From Nicotiana tabacum (taxonomy: Eukaryota; Streptophyta; Magnoliopsida; Solanales; Solanaceae): a stretch of DNA of 64,000 bases. The DNA lies in contig NC_134102.1 in the NCBI RefSeq assembly GCF_000715075.1, positions 94,443,766 through 94,507,765 of the forward strand, in the 5' to 3' direction. Below, in pieces: positions 36,641-49,170 of this stretch. The translations under genes and the position numbers were made by a program. Below the pieces are notes generated by a model, which ran no database searches, had not been told where the DNA came from, and saw nothing but the letters and a program-made list of their open reading frames with translations. Positions within the stretch are counted from its first letter, which is position 1; every line of letters begins with the position of its first letter.

Positions 36641-38572
36641 ACGACTACTCAGGCTCCACGTATTCCACCGGGTCCTCAGGCTTCTCAGTCCATGATCGAT
36701 GCACCAGTTGCCACTCCACCTTCACAACCAGCTAGAGGTGGAGGTTGAGAAGGTAGAGGTTGCCCTAGATGGGGAGGCCAGGACGGATATTACGTTCTTC
36801 CTGCTAGGACAGAGGCAGTCGCATCCGACTCAGTCATCACATGTATTGTTCCGGTCTATCATAGAGATGCATCAGTCTTATTTGTTCCAGGCTCCACTTA
36901 TTCCTATGTGTCATCTTAGTTTGTTCCATATTTGGGTATATCCCATGATTCTTTGAGTTCTCCTGTCTATGTGTCCACACCTGTGGGAGATTCTATTATT
37001 GTTAACCGTGTGTATCGGTCATGTTTAGTTGTTCTTGGTGGTTTTGAGACAAGAGCCGATCTATTATAGATCAGTATGGCAGATTTTGATATTATTTTGG
37101 GCACGGACTGTTGTCGCCCTATCATGTTATTCTCGATTGTCATGCCAAGACCGTGATGTTAACTATGCCAGGATTACCCTGGATATAGTGGAGAGGTGCT
37201 TTAGATTATAATCCTAGCAAGGTTATCTCATTTCTAAAGGTTCAATGTATGGTTGAGAAGAGGTGTAATGCTTACCTAGATTTCGTGAGGGATGTCAGTG
37301 TTGATACTCCTACCGTGGAGTCAGTTCTGGTAGTGAGAGATTATCTAGATGTATTTCTGGCGGATCATCCATAGCATGCCGCCCAATAGGGATGTCAATT
37401 TTGGCATTGATTTGTTACCGGACACTCAGCCCATTTCTATTCCACCCTATCGTATGGCCCTAGCAGAGTTGAAAGAGTTAAAGGAGTTGTTGCAAGAGTT
37501 GTTTGATAAGGGCTTCATTCGTCCCAGTGTGTCACCTTGGGGTGCTCCAGTCTTATTTGTAAAGAAGAAGGATGGTTCTATGCGTATGTGTATTGTTTAC
37601 CGCCAGTTGAACAAGGTTACAGTGAATAACAGGTATCCATTATCATGTATTGATGACCTATTTGATCAGCTACTGTGTGCAAGAGTGTTCTCTAAGATTG
37701 ATTTGCGTTCAGACTATCATCAGTTGAAGATTCAGGAGCCAGATATCCTGAAAACTGCCTTCAGGACTCGGCATGGTCATTACGAATTCCTTGTAATGTC
37801 TTTTGGGCTAACCAACGCCCCAGCAACATTCATGCACTTGATAAATAGTGTATTCCGACCCTATCTTGACTCATTCGTCATTATGTTTATTGACGATATT
37901 TTGGTGTATACCCAGAGCCGGGTGGATCATGAGTAGCACTTGAGGATAGTGCTTCAGACCTTGAGAGAAAAGAAGTTATATGAAAATTTTTCAAAGTTTG
38001 AATTCTGGCTTGATTTGTTGGCATTTTTGGGTCATGTAGTGTCTAGTGAGGGGATCACGGTGGATTCGAAGAAGATTAAAGCAGTGCAGAGTTGTCCCAT
38101 CCCGTATTCAGCTACAGAGATCCAGAGTTTTCTTGGTTTGGCGGGGTATTACCGTCGATTTGTAGAGGGTTTCTCGTCTATTATAGCACCTATGCCCAGA
38201 TTGAACCAAATGGTGCTCCGTTAAGGTGGACAGAGGAGTTTGAGGAGACCTTTCAAAAGCTCAAGACAGCTTTGACTACAACCCCAGTGTTGGTGTTGCC
38301 TTCGGGTTCGGGGTCTTATACTATATACTATGATGCGTCGCGTATTGGGCTTGGCGCGGTGTTGATGCAGGACTATGGGGTTATTGCCTTCACGTCTAGA
38401 CAACTGAAGGTGCATGAGAATGAATATCCTATCCATGACCTCGAGTTAGCAGCTATTGTTCATGCCTTGAAGATCTGGCGGCACTATTTGTACTATGTCC
38501 CTTGTGAGGTCTACACCGACCAACAGAGTTTACATCATCTGTTCAAAGAGAAGGATCTTAACTTACGGTAGT
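36641..38572 (+). pseudogene. Element A protease, RT and RNase H, broken
   Basis: The protease motif reads LFVPGSTYS (about 36878-36905), with Val for the catalytic Asp; TAG at 36917-36919. RT is open from 37349 to 37936 (195 codons) with [11 protein letters not shown] and FIDDILVYT, so both Asp sites are kept; MCIVY replaces the usual MCIDY. TAG for CAG at 37934-37936. RNase H (38092-38571, after a frame change) keeps YDAS, HDLELAA and YTDQQSL. This is the best-preserved RT in the window but has no intact upstream or downstream partner. Confidence 0.9.
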
Positions 38573-39775
38573 GAAGTTAGAGTTTCTTAAGGACTATGAT
38601 ATCAACATTCTATATCATTCTGGGAAGACCTATGTGGTGGCTAATTCCTTGATTCACAAGGCGGAGAGTTTGGGCAGCTTAGCATATCTACCGGTAGCAG
38701 AGAGGCCATTAGCCTTGGATGTTTAGGCCTTGGCCAACCAGTTTGTTAGATTGGATGTTTCTGAGATGAACCGAGTTTTGGCTTATGTGATTTCTCGGTC
38801 CTCTCTTTATGATCATATCAGAGAGCCTCAATATAACGACCCCCATCTCCTTGTGAGGCTTCATGGCGTACCGGTATCTATCATCTCTGATCGGGGTACG
38901 CATTTTACAATGCGGTTCTAGAGGGCCGTTCAACATGAGTTAGGCACACAGGTGGAGTGGAGTACAAAATTTCACCCTTAGACGGATGGACAGTCCCAAC
39001 GCACTATTAAAATATTTGAGGATATGCTTCATGCATGTGTAATGGAATTTGGGGTTTCTTGGGTAGTTCTTACTGCTTGCGGAGTTTGCCTACAACAACA
39101 ATTACCAGTCGAGCATTCAGATGGCCCCATATGAGACTTTGTATGGTAGGCGATGCCGGTCTCCGGTGGGTTGGTTTCAGCTGGTGAGGCTAGGCTATTG
39201 GGTACAGATTTGGTTCAGGAAGCTTTGGAAAAGGTTAAACTGATTCAGGATCGACTTCGTACATCCCAATCTAGACAAAAGAGTTATGCAAATTAAAAGG
39301 TTCGCGACATTGAATTCATGGTTGGGGAGCGGGTCTTCTCTGGGTTTCTCCCATGAAGGGTGTTATGAGGTTTGGAAAGAAGGGCAAGCTGAGCCCTAAG
39401 TATATCAGACCTTTTGAGATTCTTGAGAGGGTTGGAGAGGTGGCGTACAGACTTGCACTACCACCTAGTCTAGCTGCAGTTCATCCAGTGTTCCATGATT
39501 CTATGCTCCGAAAGTATCACGGCGATCCGTCTCATGTGTTAGACTTCAGCTCAGTCTAGTTGGATAAAGATTTGTCTTATGATGAGGAGCCGGGGGGACA
39601 TTTTGGACATGCAGGTTCTTAAGTTGAGGTCGAAGAACATTGCTTCAGTGAAGGTTCAGTGGAGGGGTTAGCCAGTCGAGGAGGCGATTTGGGAGATCGA
39701 GCCTAATATGCGTAGCCGTTATCCTCATCTTTTCACCACTTTAGGTATGTCTCTATACTCGTTCGAGGACGAACA
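38573..39775 (+). pseudogene. Element A integrase remnant and chromodomain
   Basis: The text runs to 'DPHLLV' (about 38850) and then jumps to 'RLHGVPVSIISDRG'. About 160 residues present in B are deleted, including the zinc-binding HHCC region and the first catalytic Asp. TAGs at expected CAG lie at 38724, 38979, 39557 and 39669. The C-terminal part has KLSPKYIRPFEI (about 39382) and the chromodomain tail VQWRG-PVEEAIWE (about 39655-39690). The gene ends with the conserved FEDEHLF just before the polypurine tract. Confidence 0.87.
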
Positions 39776-39783
39776 TTTATTTT

Positions 39784-39796
39784 AAAAGAGGGAGGA
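39784..39796 (+). promoter_or_regulatory. Element A polypurine tract
   Basis: AAAAGAGGGAGGA immediately precedes the LTR start TGTAACGACTCGGG at 39797. Confidence 0.9.
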
Positions 39797-39851
39797 TGTA
39801 ACGACTCGGGTGAGTTTCGTTACACTCAAAACTACTGGCTGGTTCATTACA
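39797..39851. mobile_element. Tail-to-tail junction of A and B 3' LTRs
   Basis: About 27 bases of A's 3' LTR start (TGTAACGACTCGG...) are followed by about 28 bases of B's 3' LTR start in reverse (...GGTTCATTACA). Both 3' LTRs are otherwise missing here. The exact join cannot be placed because the two stretches share gttacactc-like text. Confidence 0.8.
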
Positions 39852-39865
39852 TCCTACCCCTCTTA

Positions 39866-41340
39866 AAACAAACGTTCATCCTCGAACGCGTATAGAGACA
39901 TACCTAAAGTGGTGAAAAGATGAAGATAATGGCTGCAAGTCTGTAAGCCACCTCTCCAACCCTCTCAAGAATCTCAAAAGGCTTGATATGCCTAGGGCTC
40001 AACTTGCCCTTCCTCCAGAACCTCATAACGCCTTTCATGGGCGAAACCCGGAGCAAGACCCGCTCCCTAACCATGAATGCAATGTCGCGAGCCTTCCGAT
40101 CCGCAAAACTCCTCTGTCCGGACTGGGCTGTACGAAGTCGATCCTGAATCAATTTAACTTTTTACAAAGCATCCTGAACCAAGTCTGTACCCAATAGTCT
40201 AGCCTTACCCAGCTCAAACCAACCCACCGGGGACCGGCACTGCCTACCATTCAAAGCCTCATACGGGGCCATCTGAATGCTCGACTGATAACTGTTGTTG
40301 TAGGCAAACTCCAAAAGTGGCAAGAACTAGTCCCAAGAACCCCTAAAAACCAGCACACACGCACGAAGCATTTCCTCCAATATCTGAATAGTGCGCTCGA
40401 ACTGTCTATCCGTCTGAGGGTGAAATGTCGTACTCAACTCCACTTGAGTACCTAACTCATGTTGTATGGCTCTCTAGAACCGCTATGTAAATTGCGTACC
40501 CAGGTCAGAGATGATAGATACTTGCATGCCATGAAGCCTGACAATCTCGTGAATATAAACCTGGGCCAGCTGCTCTGAAGAGTAAGTAGTAACCATAGGA
40601 ATGAAATGAGATGACTTGGTCAATCTATCCACAATCACCCAAACTACATCGAACTTCCTATGATTCCGTCGGAGCCCAACAACGTAATCTATAGTGATCC
40701 GCTCCCATTTCCACTCTGGAATCTCTAGCTTTTGAAGCAATCTACCAAGCAACTGATGCTCATACTTCACCTGCTGACAATTTAGGCACCGAGCTACATA
40801 TTCCACTATGTCCTTCTTCATTCTTCACCACCAATAATGCTGCTTCAGGTCCTCATACATCTTTGCGGCACCTGGGTGAATGGAGTAATGTGAACTGCGA
40901 GCCTCCGAGAGATTCAACTCACGCAAACCATCTACATTAGGCACACATAGCCTGCCCTGCATCCATAATACACCGTCATCTCCAATAGTGACTTCCTTGG
41001 CATCGCCGTGCTGAACCGTGTCCTTAAGGACAAGCATATGGGGGTCATCATACTAACTCTCTCTGATATGATCATAAAGAGAAGACTGAGAAATCACACA
41101 AGCCAAAACTCGGCTCGGCTCGAAAATATCCAGTCTAACAAACTAGTTGGCCAAGGTCTGAACATCCAAGGATAGAGGCTTCTCTGCTACCGGTAGATAG
41201 GTTAAGTTGCCCAAACTCTCCCTCTTGTGACTCAAGGCATCGGCCACCATATTGGCCTTCCTGGGATGATAGAGAATGGAGATGTCATAATCTTTAAGCA
41301 ACTCCAACCATCTCCGCTGCCACAAGTTAAGATCCTTCTG
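39866..41340 (-). pseudogene. Element B integrase region, broken, chromodomain deleted
   Basis: In sense: RWLELLKDYDISILYH (41320 down); the HHCC zinc region, with the His part in SSHYSIHPGAAKMYEDLKQHYW (about 40900-40830) and CLNCQQ (about 40785); core IVDRLTKSSHF (about 40630) and SDLGTQF (about 40495), giving two catalytic Asp sites. The rest is in other frames with stops. At about 39940 the text goes from VGEVAYRLA directly to the last residues of pol, so roughly 250 bases including the chromodomain are gone. Confidence 0.87.
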
Positions 41341-42237
41341 TTTAAATAGATGTTGTAGACTCCGAGATTGGTGTATACCTCACAAGGGACACCATACAAA
41401 TAGTTCCGCTAGATCTTCAAGGCATGAACAATAGCTACTAACTCAAAGTCGTGGACATGATAGTTCTTCTCATGCATATTTAGTTGTCTAGACACATTGG
41501 CAATCACCCTACCGTCCTACATCAACATCGTGTCGAGACCAATGCGCTACTCATCACAATACACCGTATAGGACCCCGAACCAGTAGGCAATACCAACAC
41601 TGGGGCTATCGTCAAAGCAGTCTTGAGCTTTTGAAAGCTCTTCTCACACTCCTCGGTCCACCTGAACTGAGCACCCTTCTGGGTCAATCTGGCAATAGGT
41701 GCTACAGTAGACGAGAAACCCTCTACAAATCGGCAGTAATATCCCGCCAAGACAAGAAAACTCCGGATTTCCATAGCCGATGATGGTCTGGGACAACTCT
41801 GAACTGCTTCAATCTTCTTCGGATCTACCTTGATCACCTCACTCGATACTACATGACTAAAAAATGCCACTGAATCCAGCTAGAATTCACACTTCGGAAA
41901 TTTTGCATATAACTTCTTTTCTCTCAAGGTCTGAAGCACAATCCTCAAGTGTTGCTCATGATCCTCCTGGCTCCGGGAGTACACCAGAATGTCGTTAATA
42001 AATACAATGATGAACTAGTCAAGATAAGGGCTGAAATACAATGTTTATCAAGTGCATGAATGTTGCTGGGGTGTTGGTTAGCCTAATAGACATCACAACG
42101 AACTCGTAATGACCATAACGAGTCCTGAAAGTAGTCTTCGAGATATCTGGCTCCGGAATCTTCAACTGATGATAGCCTGAATGCAAGTCGATCTTAGAGA
42201 ACACTCTAGCACCCTGGAACTGATCAAATAGGTCATC
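41341..42237 (-). pseudogene. Element B RT second half and RNase H, broken
   Basis: Continues from 45069 after S3 is removed ([18 protein letters not shown], about 42237-42180). The polymerase signature reads FINDILVYS (about 42010-41985), with Asn for the first Asp of the usual FIDD/YIDD. Next come the linker and RNase [34 protein letters not shown] followed by TAG (41547) where relatives have CDAS. Changes of frame occur near 42020 and 41550. Confidence 0.88.
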
Positions 42238-42242
42238 AATAC

Positions 42243-45068
42243 TATCACGACCCAAAATCACACTTATCGCGATGGCACCTATTGTAATACCAGGCAAGGC
42301 GACAACCTCAATAAACCACAAATTCTTTTAAGATTGAAAATATAATATCTAAATTTAATAGAAAACCCCACACATACTGGTATAAGTACACTCCCAAAAC
42401 CCGGTGTCACTGAGTACATGAGCATCTAAATGATAACAAAGTCTGACTGCTAAAAACAATGTCTAAAAATATAGAATATCGAAAAAACTGAAAGGAAAAA
42501 GAGTCAAGGTCTGCGGATGTCAAGCAGCTACCTCGATAATCTCCAACAGATAAAACTCTGAGAACTAGCAACCGCCGTGTCCGAAAGTACCTGGATCTGC
42601 ACACGAGGTGCAGGGTGTAGTATGAGTACAACCAACTCAGCAAGTAACAATACTAAATAAAGAACTGAAAGTAGTGACGAGCTTCACAGCTAAGTCCAAT
42701 TGTAGTAATTTCCAACATAAGAAGTAGGCATGCTTTCAAGCTCAACATTAAGACCCAAACAGTAATTTCATATCAAGTTCAAATGAAACAGAAAATAGTA
42801 TTTCTCATAAATTTCCAAAATAGTGATATATGACAGTTGAAAGTGCAAAAATAATGAAATCAATGCATCCTCTCAATGCAACAGTCACTCAGTCTTCCCA
42901 TTCACTCCAACCTCGCAAACACTATTTCCTCACAGTCACTCATTCCTCTCAATCACTAAGCACTCGGCACTCGACACTCGCACTCAGTAGGTACCTTCGC
43001 TCACTGTGGGTATGTACAAACTCCGGAGGGGCTCCTTTATCCCAAGCGTTATAACAAGCCAATCATGGCATATAACAGTGAAACATGTTGCGGCGTGCAG
43101 CCCGATCCCACAAATATCCTCACAATCAGGCCCTCGGCCTCACTCAGTCATCAACCTCTCCAGTCTTTCGGGCTCTCAGAAATCATGATAAGCATCCCAA
43201 ACAGCAATGGTATGATGCATCAATAATGAACAATAGAGACTGAGATGATATGTGCAAGTAAAACTGTGACTGAGTGCAAAACAACTATTTAGCAGATAAT
43301 TTAACAGGTACACGACCTCTGTGGGTCCCTACAGTGTAAACACATATTTTAAACATGATTTATAGATTGATTTCTCTAATACGTGGGAAAATGTACGGAT
43401 ATTAACAGATTATTCAACCACACAGTTCCATGGAATTTATCAAGTCAAAATTCCTACGGTGCACGCCCACACGCCTATCACCTAGCATGTGTGTCACCTC
43501 AAAATGAATCACATATCACAGAATCCGGGGTTTCATACCCCGAGGACCAAATTTAGAATTGTTACTTTCCTCAAACCATGTAATTCTTTATTCTGCTATG
43601 CCTTTGCCTCGCGAATCGCTCTCCAAACGTATCGAATCTAGTCATAATTAATTCAATTCAGTCAATACAAATTATAGGAATTAATTCCATATGAAAATAC
43701 AATTTTTCCATCAAAAGCAAAATTGCACTCAAAAATAGCCCGTTGGACCCACGTCTCGGAACCCGACAAAAGTTACAAAATATGAACGCCCATTCAACCA
43801 GGAGTCCAACTATACCATATTTAGACAACAACTCGACCTTCAAATCCCCAAATCTCATTTTCAAATCCGTAGGGCCAAATTCTCTAATTTCGCCTCAAAA
43901 ACATGTAATCTAGTCAAAATACTCAATGGTAATTCAATATTATTGACTAACAATGATCACAAGAGACTTACCTCAACTTTTCCCGTGAATTCTCTCTGAA
44001 AATCGCCCCAAAACCTTATTGGAAATGTCCAAAAATCACAAAACTTGGAATCCCTTCAAAAAGTATGTTTTCCAGGGGTTCCGCACCTGCGACTCACTTA
44101 GCCGCTTCTGCGGTCTCGCAGGTGCAAAAATCCAGCCACTTCTGCAGTTTGCCAAGGCCTTCTCTGCCTCTGCTTATGCGCCCCAAAAGCCACTTCTGCG
44201 GGCTCGCATATGCGAGGCTCAGTCCGCTTCTGCGCCCATCCGTCCGCATCTACGATCCCACAGGTGCGGAAATTCCCTCGCATCTGCGAATATTGCCTCA
44301 TAGCCCCCTACCCGCATCTGCGCTTTCCAAGCTTGCTTCTGCGAGAAAATGTCCGCAGGTGCGATTGAACTAGAAGGCCAAAAATTCCAACAGCTGTTTA
44401 AGTCAAAATTTCGATCACGATAGCCATCTGAAACTCACCTAAGTCCCCCGAAACCAAAACCAAATATACCAACACGTCCTAAAACATCATACAAACTTAG
44501 TCGAAACCTTATATCACATCATACAACGTTAAAACCACGAATCATACCCCAATTCAAGCTTAATAAAACTAAGAAAGTCCAACTTCTACATTTGATACCG
44601 AAACCTATCAAATCAAGTCCGATTGACCTCAAATTTTGCACACAAGTCATAAATGATGCAACGGACCTATTCCAAATTTCCAAAATCGGATTCTGACCCC
44701 GATATCAAAATGTCAACTCCTCGGTCAAACTTCCAAACTTAAATTTCTATTTTAGCGATTTGAAGCCTAATTTAACTACAGTCTTCCAATTCATTTTCTG
44801 GACATGCTCCTAAGTCCAAAATCACCATACAGAACTATTGGAATCATCAAAAATCTATTCCGGGGTTGTTTACACATAAATCAACATCCGGTGAACTATT
44901 TCAACCTAAGCTTTAAACCTTGGAACTAAGTGTTCCAATTCATTCCAAAACCTCACCGGACCCGAACCAATTACTCCGGCAAGTCACATATCAATTGTAA
45001 AATACAAATTGAGCAGTAAATGGGGGAACATGGCTATAATACTCAAAATGATAGGCCGAGTCGCTACA
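42243..45068 (-). mobile_element. Solo LTR S3, inserted in element B RT
   Basis: Begins TATCACGACCC (expected TGTCAC) and ends GTCGCTACA, flanked by AATAC at 42238-42242 and 45069-45073. Removing it rejoins the RT codons for [13 protein letters not shown]. Length 2826 bases, as S1 and S2 without nested parts. It contains a single 319-like unit (about 43224-43560), the 'ctccggaggggctcc' block (43020) and a dyad tract. It postdates B. Confidence 0.92.
44085..44365 (-). repeat. CpG dyad tract of S3
   Basis: cgcacctgcgac (about 44085), cgcatatgcgagg (about 44206), cgcatctgcgaa (about 44279), cgcatctgcgc (about 44313) and cgcaggtgcgat (about 44353), with ccgcttctgcgg palindromes. The donor-like motif lies at 43969. 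Confidence 0.85.
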
Positions 45069-45990
45069 AATACGTGGCAATGGATACCTGTTTTTCACTG
45101 TAACCTTGTTCAACTGGCGATAATCAATATACATTCGCATATAACCATCCTTCTTCTTGACAAACAAGACTGGATCACCCCAAGGCGACACACTGGGCCT
45201 AATAAATCCCTTATCAAGCAACTCTTTCGATTGTCCCTTTAACTCTTTCAACTCTACTGGGGCCATACAATAGGGTGGAATAGAAATGGGCTGAGTGCCC
45301 GGTAACAAATCAATACCAAAGTCGATATATCTATCGGGAGGCATGCTCAGAAGGTCCACCGGAAATACGTCTGGATAACCCTTCACTACCAGAACTGACT
45401 CGACGGTAGGAGTATAAGCACTAACATCCCTCACATATGCCAGATACGCATCACACCCATTCTCAACCATCCACTGAGCCTTTAGAAATGAGACAACCAT
45501 GTTAGGAACATAATATAAAGTACCTCTCCACTCTAGCCACGGTAGACTTGGCATAGCCAATGTCACCGTCTTGGCGTGACAATCAAAGATAGCATTATAG
45601 AGCAACAACCAGTCCATGCCCAAAATAACATTGAAATCTACCATAGATAGATACACACGGTCAACAACAATGGAATCTCCCACAGGTGTAGACACATAGA
45701 CAGGAGAACTCAAAGAATCACGGGATACACCCAAATACGGAGCAAAATGAGATGACACATGAATAAGTGGAGCCTGGATCAAATAAGGCTGATGCATCTC
45801 TTTGACAGCCCGAAACAATACATGTGATGACACAGTCGGATGCAACTTCCTCCGTCCAAGCAGGAAGGGCATAATATCTTGCATGGCCTCCCTCTCTAGG
45901 GTGACCTCTACCTGTCCGACCTCTACCTCGAGCTGGTTGTGCAGGTGGAGTGGTAGCTGGTGCTGTAACCAAAGCCCGAGGACCCGGTGG
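45069..45990 (-). pseudogene. Element B protease end and RT first half
   Basis: Open over most of its length: the frame of 344 codons ending at 44991 covers protease end (VILGMDWL), the pre-RT region ([20 protein letters not shown]), [13 protein letters not shown] [15 protein letters not shown] and [17 protein letters not shown], and is cut at RYPLPRI by S3. The upstream protease motif LFDPGSTYS (about 45773-45795) is in a different frame, so at least one frameshift separates them. The last 26 residues of that ORF are S3 sequence. Confidence 0.88.
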
Positions 45991-47267
45991 AGCACATGGT
46001 GCCTGAGTGGTATGTAGAGGTGCACCCCTCCTGAGTGTAGGGCAATCCTTCACCATATGACGAGTGTCACCACACTCAAAACAAGCTCTCGAAGGACTGA
46101 CCGCTGAAATCACCCTGTGTAGGAGGTACACTAGACAATGGCGGTGCATAATAGGGAGCCTGTGGCCTATGAGTGGCCGGAGTACACTAGCGGATGGAAG
46201 TGATGAATGAACAGGGCTACCCATGTATCCCCTACCCTCACGAGCTACAGCTGGGGGCACAAGTACCACTATATGTGTCAGACTCTCGAGACCATTTGGC
46301 CTCCCTGTACTCTCTCTCCAGAGTCAACATACCCTCTAATATCCTAGCGATCCCCACCACCTGCTGGTATGCGATGTCCATCTCTAATTCTCGGGCCATA
46401 CTAAATCTGATACTGGGGTTGAGCCCTCAATAAATCAACGAAACCTCTCCCGAACAGTAGCATCCAAGGTTGGTGCATGCCTGGCCAAATCACTGAACTA
46501 CACCACATACTATTACACGGTCATACAACCCTGGCGTAACTGCTAAAACTCTGCGCGCCATGCATCTCTAAGATTCTGGGGACATACTCCCTCAAGAACA
46601 TATCTTAGAACTAAGTCCAAGTAAGTGAGGTTTCCTTGGCCGGACTACGCAACTCGTATGCTCGCAACCGCTGATAGGCCGCTCCTCTAAGCAGGAACGT
46701 AGTGAAACAAACCCCACTGGAATCCATAATACCCATAGTACGGAGGATACAGTGACATTCCTCAAGAAAACCCTAAGCATCCTCTGAAGCCAAACCACTG
46801 AAAGTAGGAGGGTGGTACTTCTTGTACCTCTCGAGCCTGAGTTGCTCCCCTTCCGAAACTGCTGCCCTAGCCTCGGGTCGAACAAGGGCTACCAGCTGAA
46901 TTACGATGACCTTGGGAACCTGATAGACATGGACCCGTTGCTCTGGGGTACGGGCAGCTGGAGTTTGTGCTCCTCCCTCGACATGAGATGTGGTAGGAGC
47001 AAGTGGTATCAATCCTGCCTTAGCCAAGGTGCTGAACATGCTCAGAATCTGGGCGAGAGTCTCCTGGAGGGTTGGTGCAGTAACGGGCGTCTCAAGTGCC
47101 TTCCCTCCAACTGGAGCTACTGGTGGCTCCTCTGTAGCAGCTTGTGCGGGTGCTCTAGCTGCACCACGTGGACGTCCTCGGCCTCTACCCCGGCCCCGGC
47201 CTCTCGCGCCTCTAGCAGGGGGCGGGGTTGTCTGGTCATCCGATCCAGTTGTACGTGTCCTCACCAT
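45991..47267 (-). pseudogene. Element B gag, broken
   Basis: ATG at 47267-47265, MVRTRT followed by an Arg/Gly-rich segment and a Pro/Ala-rich linker. A TAG at 46773-46775 lies where relatives have CAG (SEDAQGF). Further gag core is in another frame (46592-46885). An intact CX2CX4HX4C knuckle ([14 protein letters not shown], about 46085-46043) is in the frame open from 46269. Compared with A, the knuckle is intact but the N-terminal frame is shifted. Confidence 0.88.
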
Positions 47268-47453
47268 TTATGAGAGAATAGAAAGACAAAAATTTAGAGT
47301 CCGAAGTCAAAATCTCGCATGATAGGGAATCAAAGAAGTGAAGCCTTTCCTAACAGTTCCATAGCCTCCCGAAGATAAGTACAAACGTCTCCGTACTGAT
47401 CCGCGAGACTCTACTAAGCCTGCTTGTGACTCATAACACCTATGAACCTAGAG

Positions 47454-47467
47454 CTCTGCTGCTAACT
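47454..47467 (-). promoter_or_regulatory. Element B primer-binding site, degraded
   Basis: Sense reading AGTTAGCAGCAGAGC follows the LTR terminus GTCGTGATA. It corresponds to the TGGTATCAGAGC site with several changes (TTAGCAGCAGAGC). Confidence 0.7.
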
Positions 47468-48069
47468 TATCACGACCCCAATTTCCCTCCATAGGATGAC
47501 GACACCTAGTTTCTAAGACTAGGTAAGCCTAACAATTATGCGGAATAATTGAATATTAAGCTGAAACTCAAAACCTCAATATCTGAAATGAATATAAACT
47601 ATAATTCAAATAATTACAACTCCCAAAACCCGGTAGATACAAGTGGGCACTGGCAGATATAACTTGAAGTCTCCACGTACGGACTAGCTCACTAATATCT
47701 GGTCTGGTAGGATGTACATGGATCTGAATAAAAAGATGTGTTGAAGAGTAGTATAAGTACACCACAACGGTACCCAGTAAGTGCCAAGCCTAATCTCAGT
47801 AGAGTAGTGACGAGGTCAAGTCAGGGTCCTACTGGAAATAATAGGAAAAACAGGCTGAAGATATAATAATGTGTTTAATGACAGAGAAGTGTAATAAAAG
47901 AAATTCAGAGAAGATAACAACACGGAATTCAAAAAGACAACTACAACACGTAAGGAAACAAGAATCTTACAAGTAAAGAAACAACAACAACAACAATACA
48001 ACAAATAGAGTTAAACAACAGGGGTCCTCCCGATCGACCGCCTCGTAGTCCTAAAAGTAAATATCTCAC

Positions 48070-48195
48070 AATGGCACAACAGAAACCTTGTGCAAACAAT
48101 GATAACTGCACGGAAGAAACCTCGTGCCACAATAAGACTCCGCATGGCATAAACCTCATTCCACAATAACACTCCGCACGATAGAAACCTCGTGA
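48070..48195 (-). repeat. Hairpin minisatellite of B 5' LTR
   Basis: Four to five degenerate copies of 'gcacgatagaaacctcgtgcc' at about 30-base spacing, some decayed. Arms GCACG and CGTGC face each other as in 34180-34345. Confidence 0.7.
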
Positions 48196-48904
48196 CATAA
48201 CTAATCAGTTATCTTCACAAAAATCATGAAAACAACACATAACAAATGGAACAATACAACAAGGAATCCTATAGTTAACGAATGAATATGAAATCAAAGG
48301 AAGTAGGTAATTCAACTAAGCATGTTGCAAAAATTGCAAGTAAAAGATAAGACACACAGACATGTGACATTAGGCTAAACACGATGACTACACGTGATAG
48401 AGTACCTCAATTAAGGGAAATAAAAGGAACTATTTAGCAAAAACCGGATGTTCAACATTTGGCCCGAGTACGCACTTGTCACCTCGCGTACCCAGCCTTC
48501 ACGTATTGCAAATACCATTAAAGTATCAAATCCTAAGGGGAATTTTTCCCACACAAGGTTAGACAAGTCACTTACCTCAAACCTCGCTCAATCAATCAAT
48601 AAGAAGTCTTTTCCTTCGATTTTTCGACCCTGAATGGCTCAAATCTAGCCAAAACTAATTACATACTATAAATAAAACGGGTAAAAGTCACAAATTATAA
48701 ATACCCATTCGACCATGAGTCCACCCATACCAAAATTACTCAAATCAGATACAAAAATCTCGATCAAAACCTCAATATTCGGCCTAAGGATTTTCCACCT
48801 TTTCCCCCTAATTCCTCAACCCAAATCCTTAATTAAATAAAGAAATTAATGATAGATTAGTGGAAATTAATCAAAAACGAGTCAAGAATCCTTACCCAAA
48901 TGTT

Positions 48905-49170
48905 TTCTCTGACCGTGACTGACTACACGCGAACATGGACAAGAAGTACCCAGACCTATACAATCGCAAACGAAGCCACACGATCGTGAAGCAGTACCGC
49001 GGGTGAACTGCAGCACCCAAAACCTCTATGCGAACGCGGCCTACACCACGCGTTCGCGAAACGCTGTGAACCAACCTTTTGCGTTCGTGTACTATTCTCT
49101 GCAAACGCGTAGAGTAAAACACAGTCCACCCAAAAAACCACTTCGCGATCGTGGACCAATACACGTGACC
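48905..49170 (-). repeat. CpG dyad tract of B 5' LTR (CGCG dialect)
   Basis: gcgaacgcgg (about 49032), acgcgttcgcgaaa (about 49048), gcgttcgtg, aacgcgtag, ttcgcgatcgtgg (about 49143). Confidence 0.75.

Noticed and set aside
45009..47322. Plus-strand ORFs opposite element B gag-pol (for example 46812-47273, 153 codons)
   Set aside because: Antisense shadows of the gag coding strand; the minus strand carries the zinc knuckle, protease and RT motifs.
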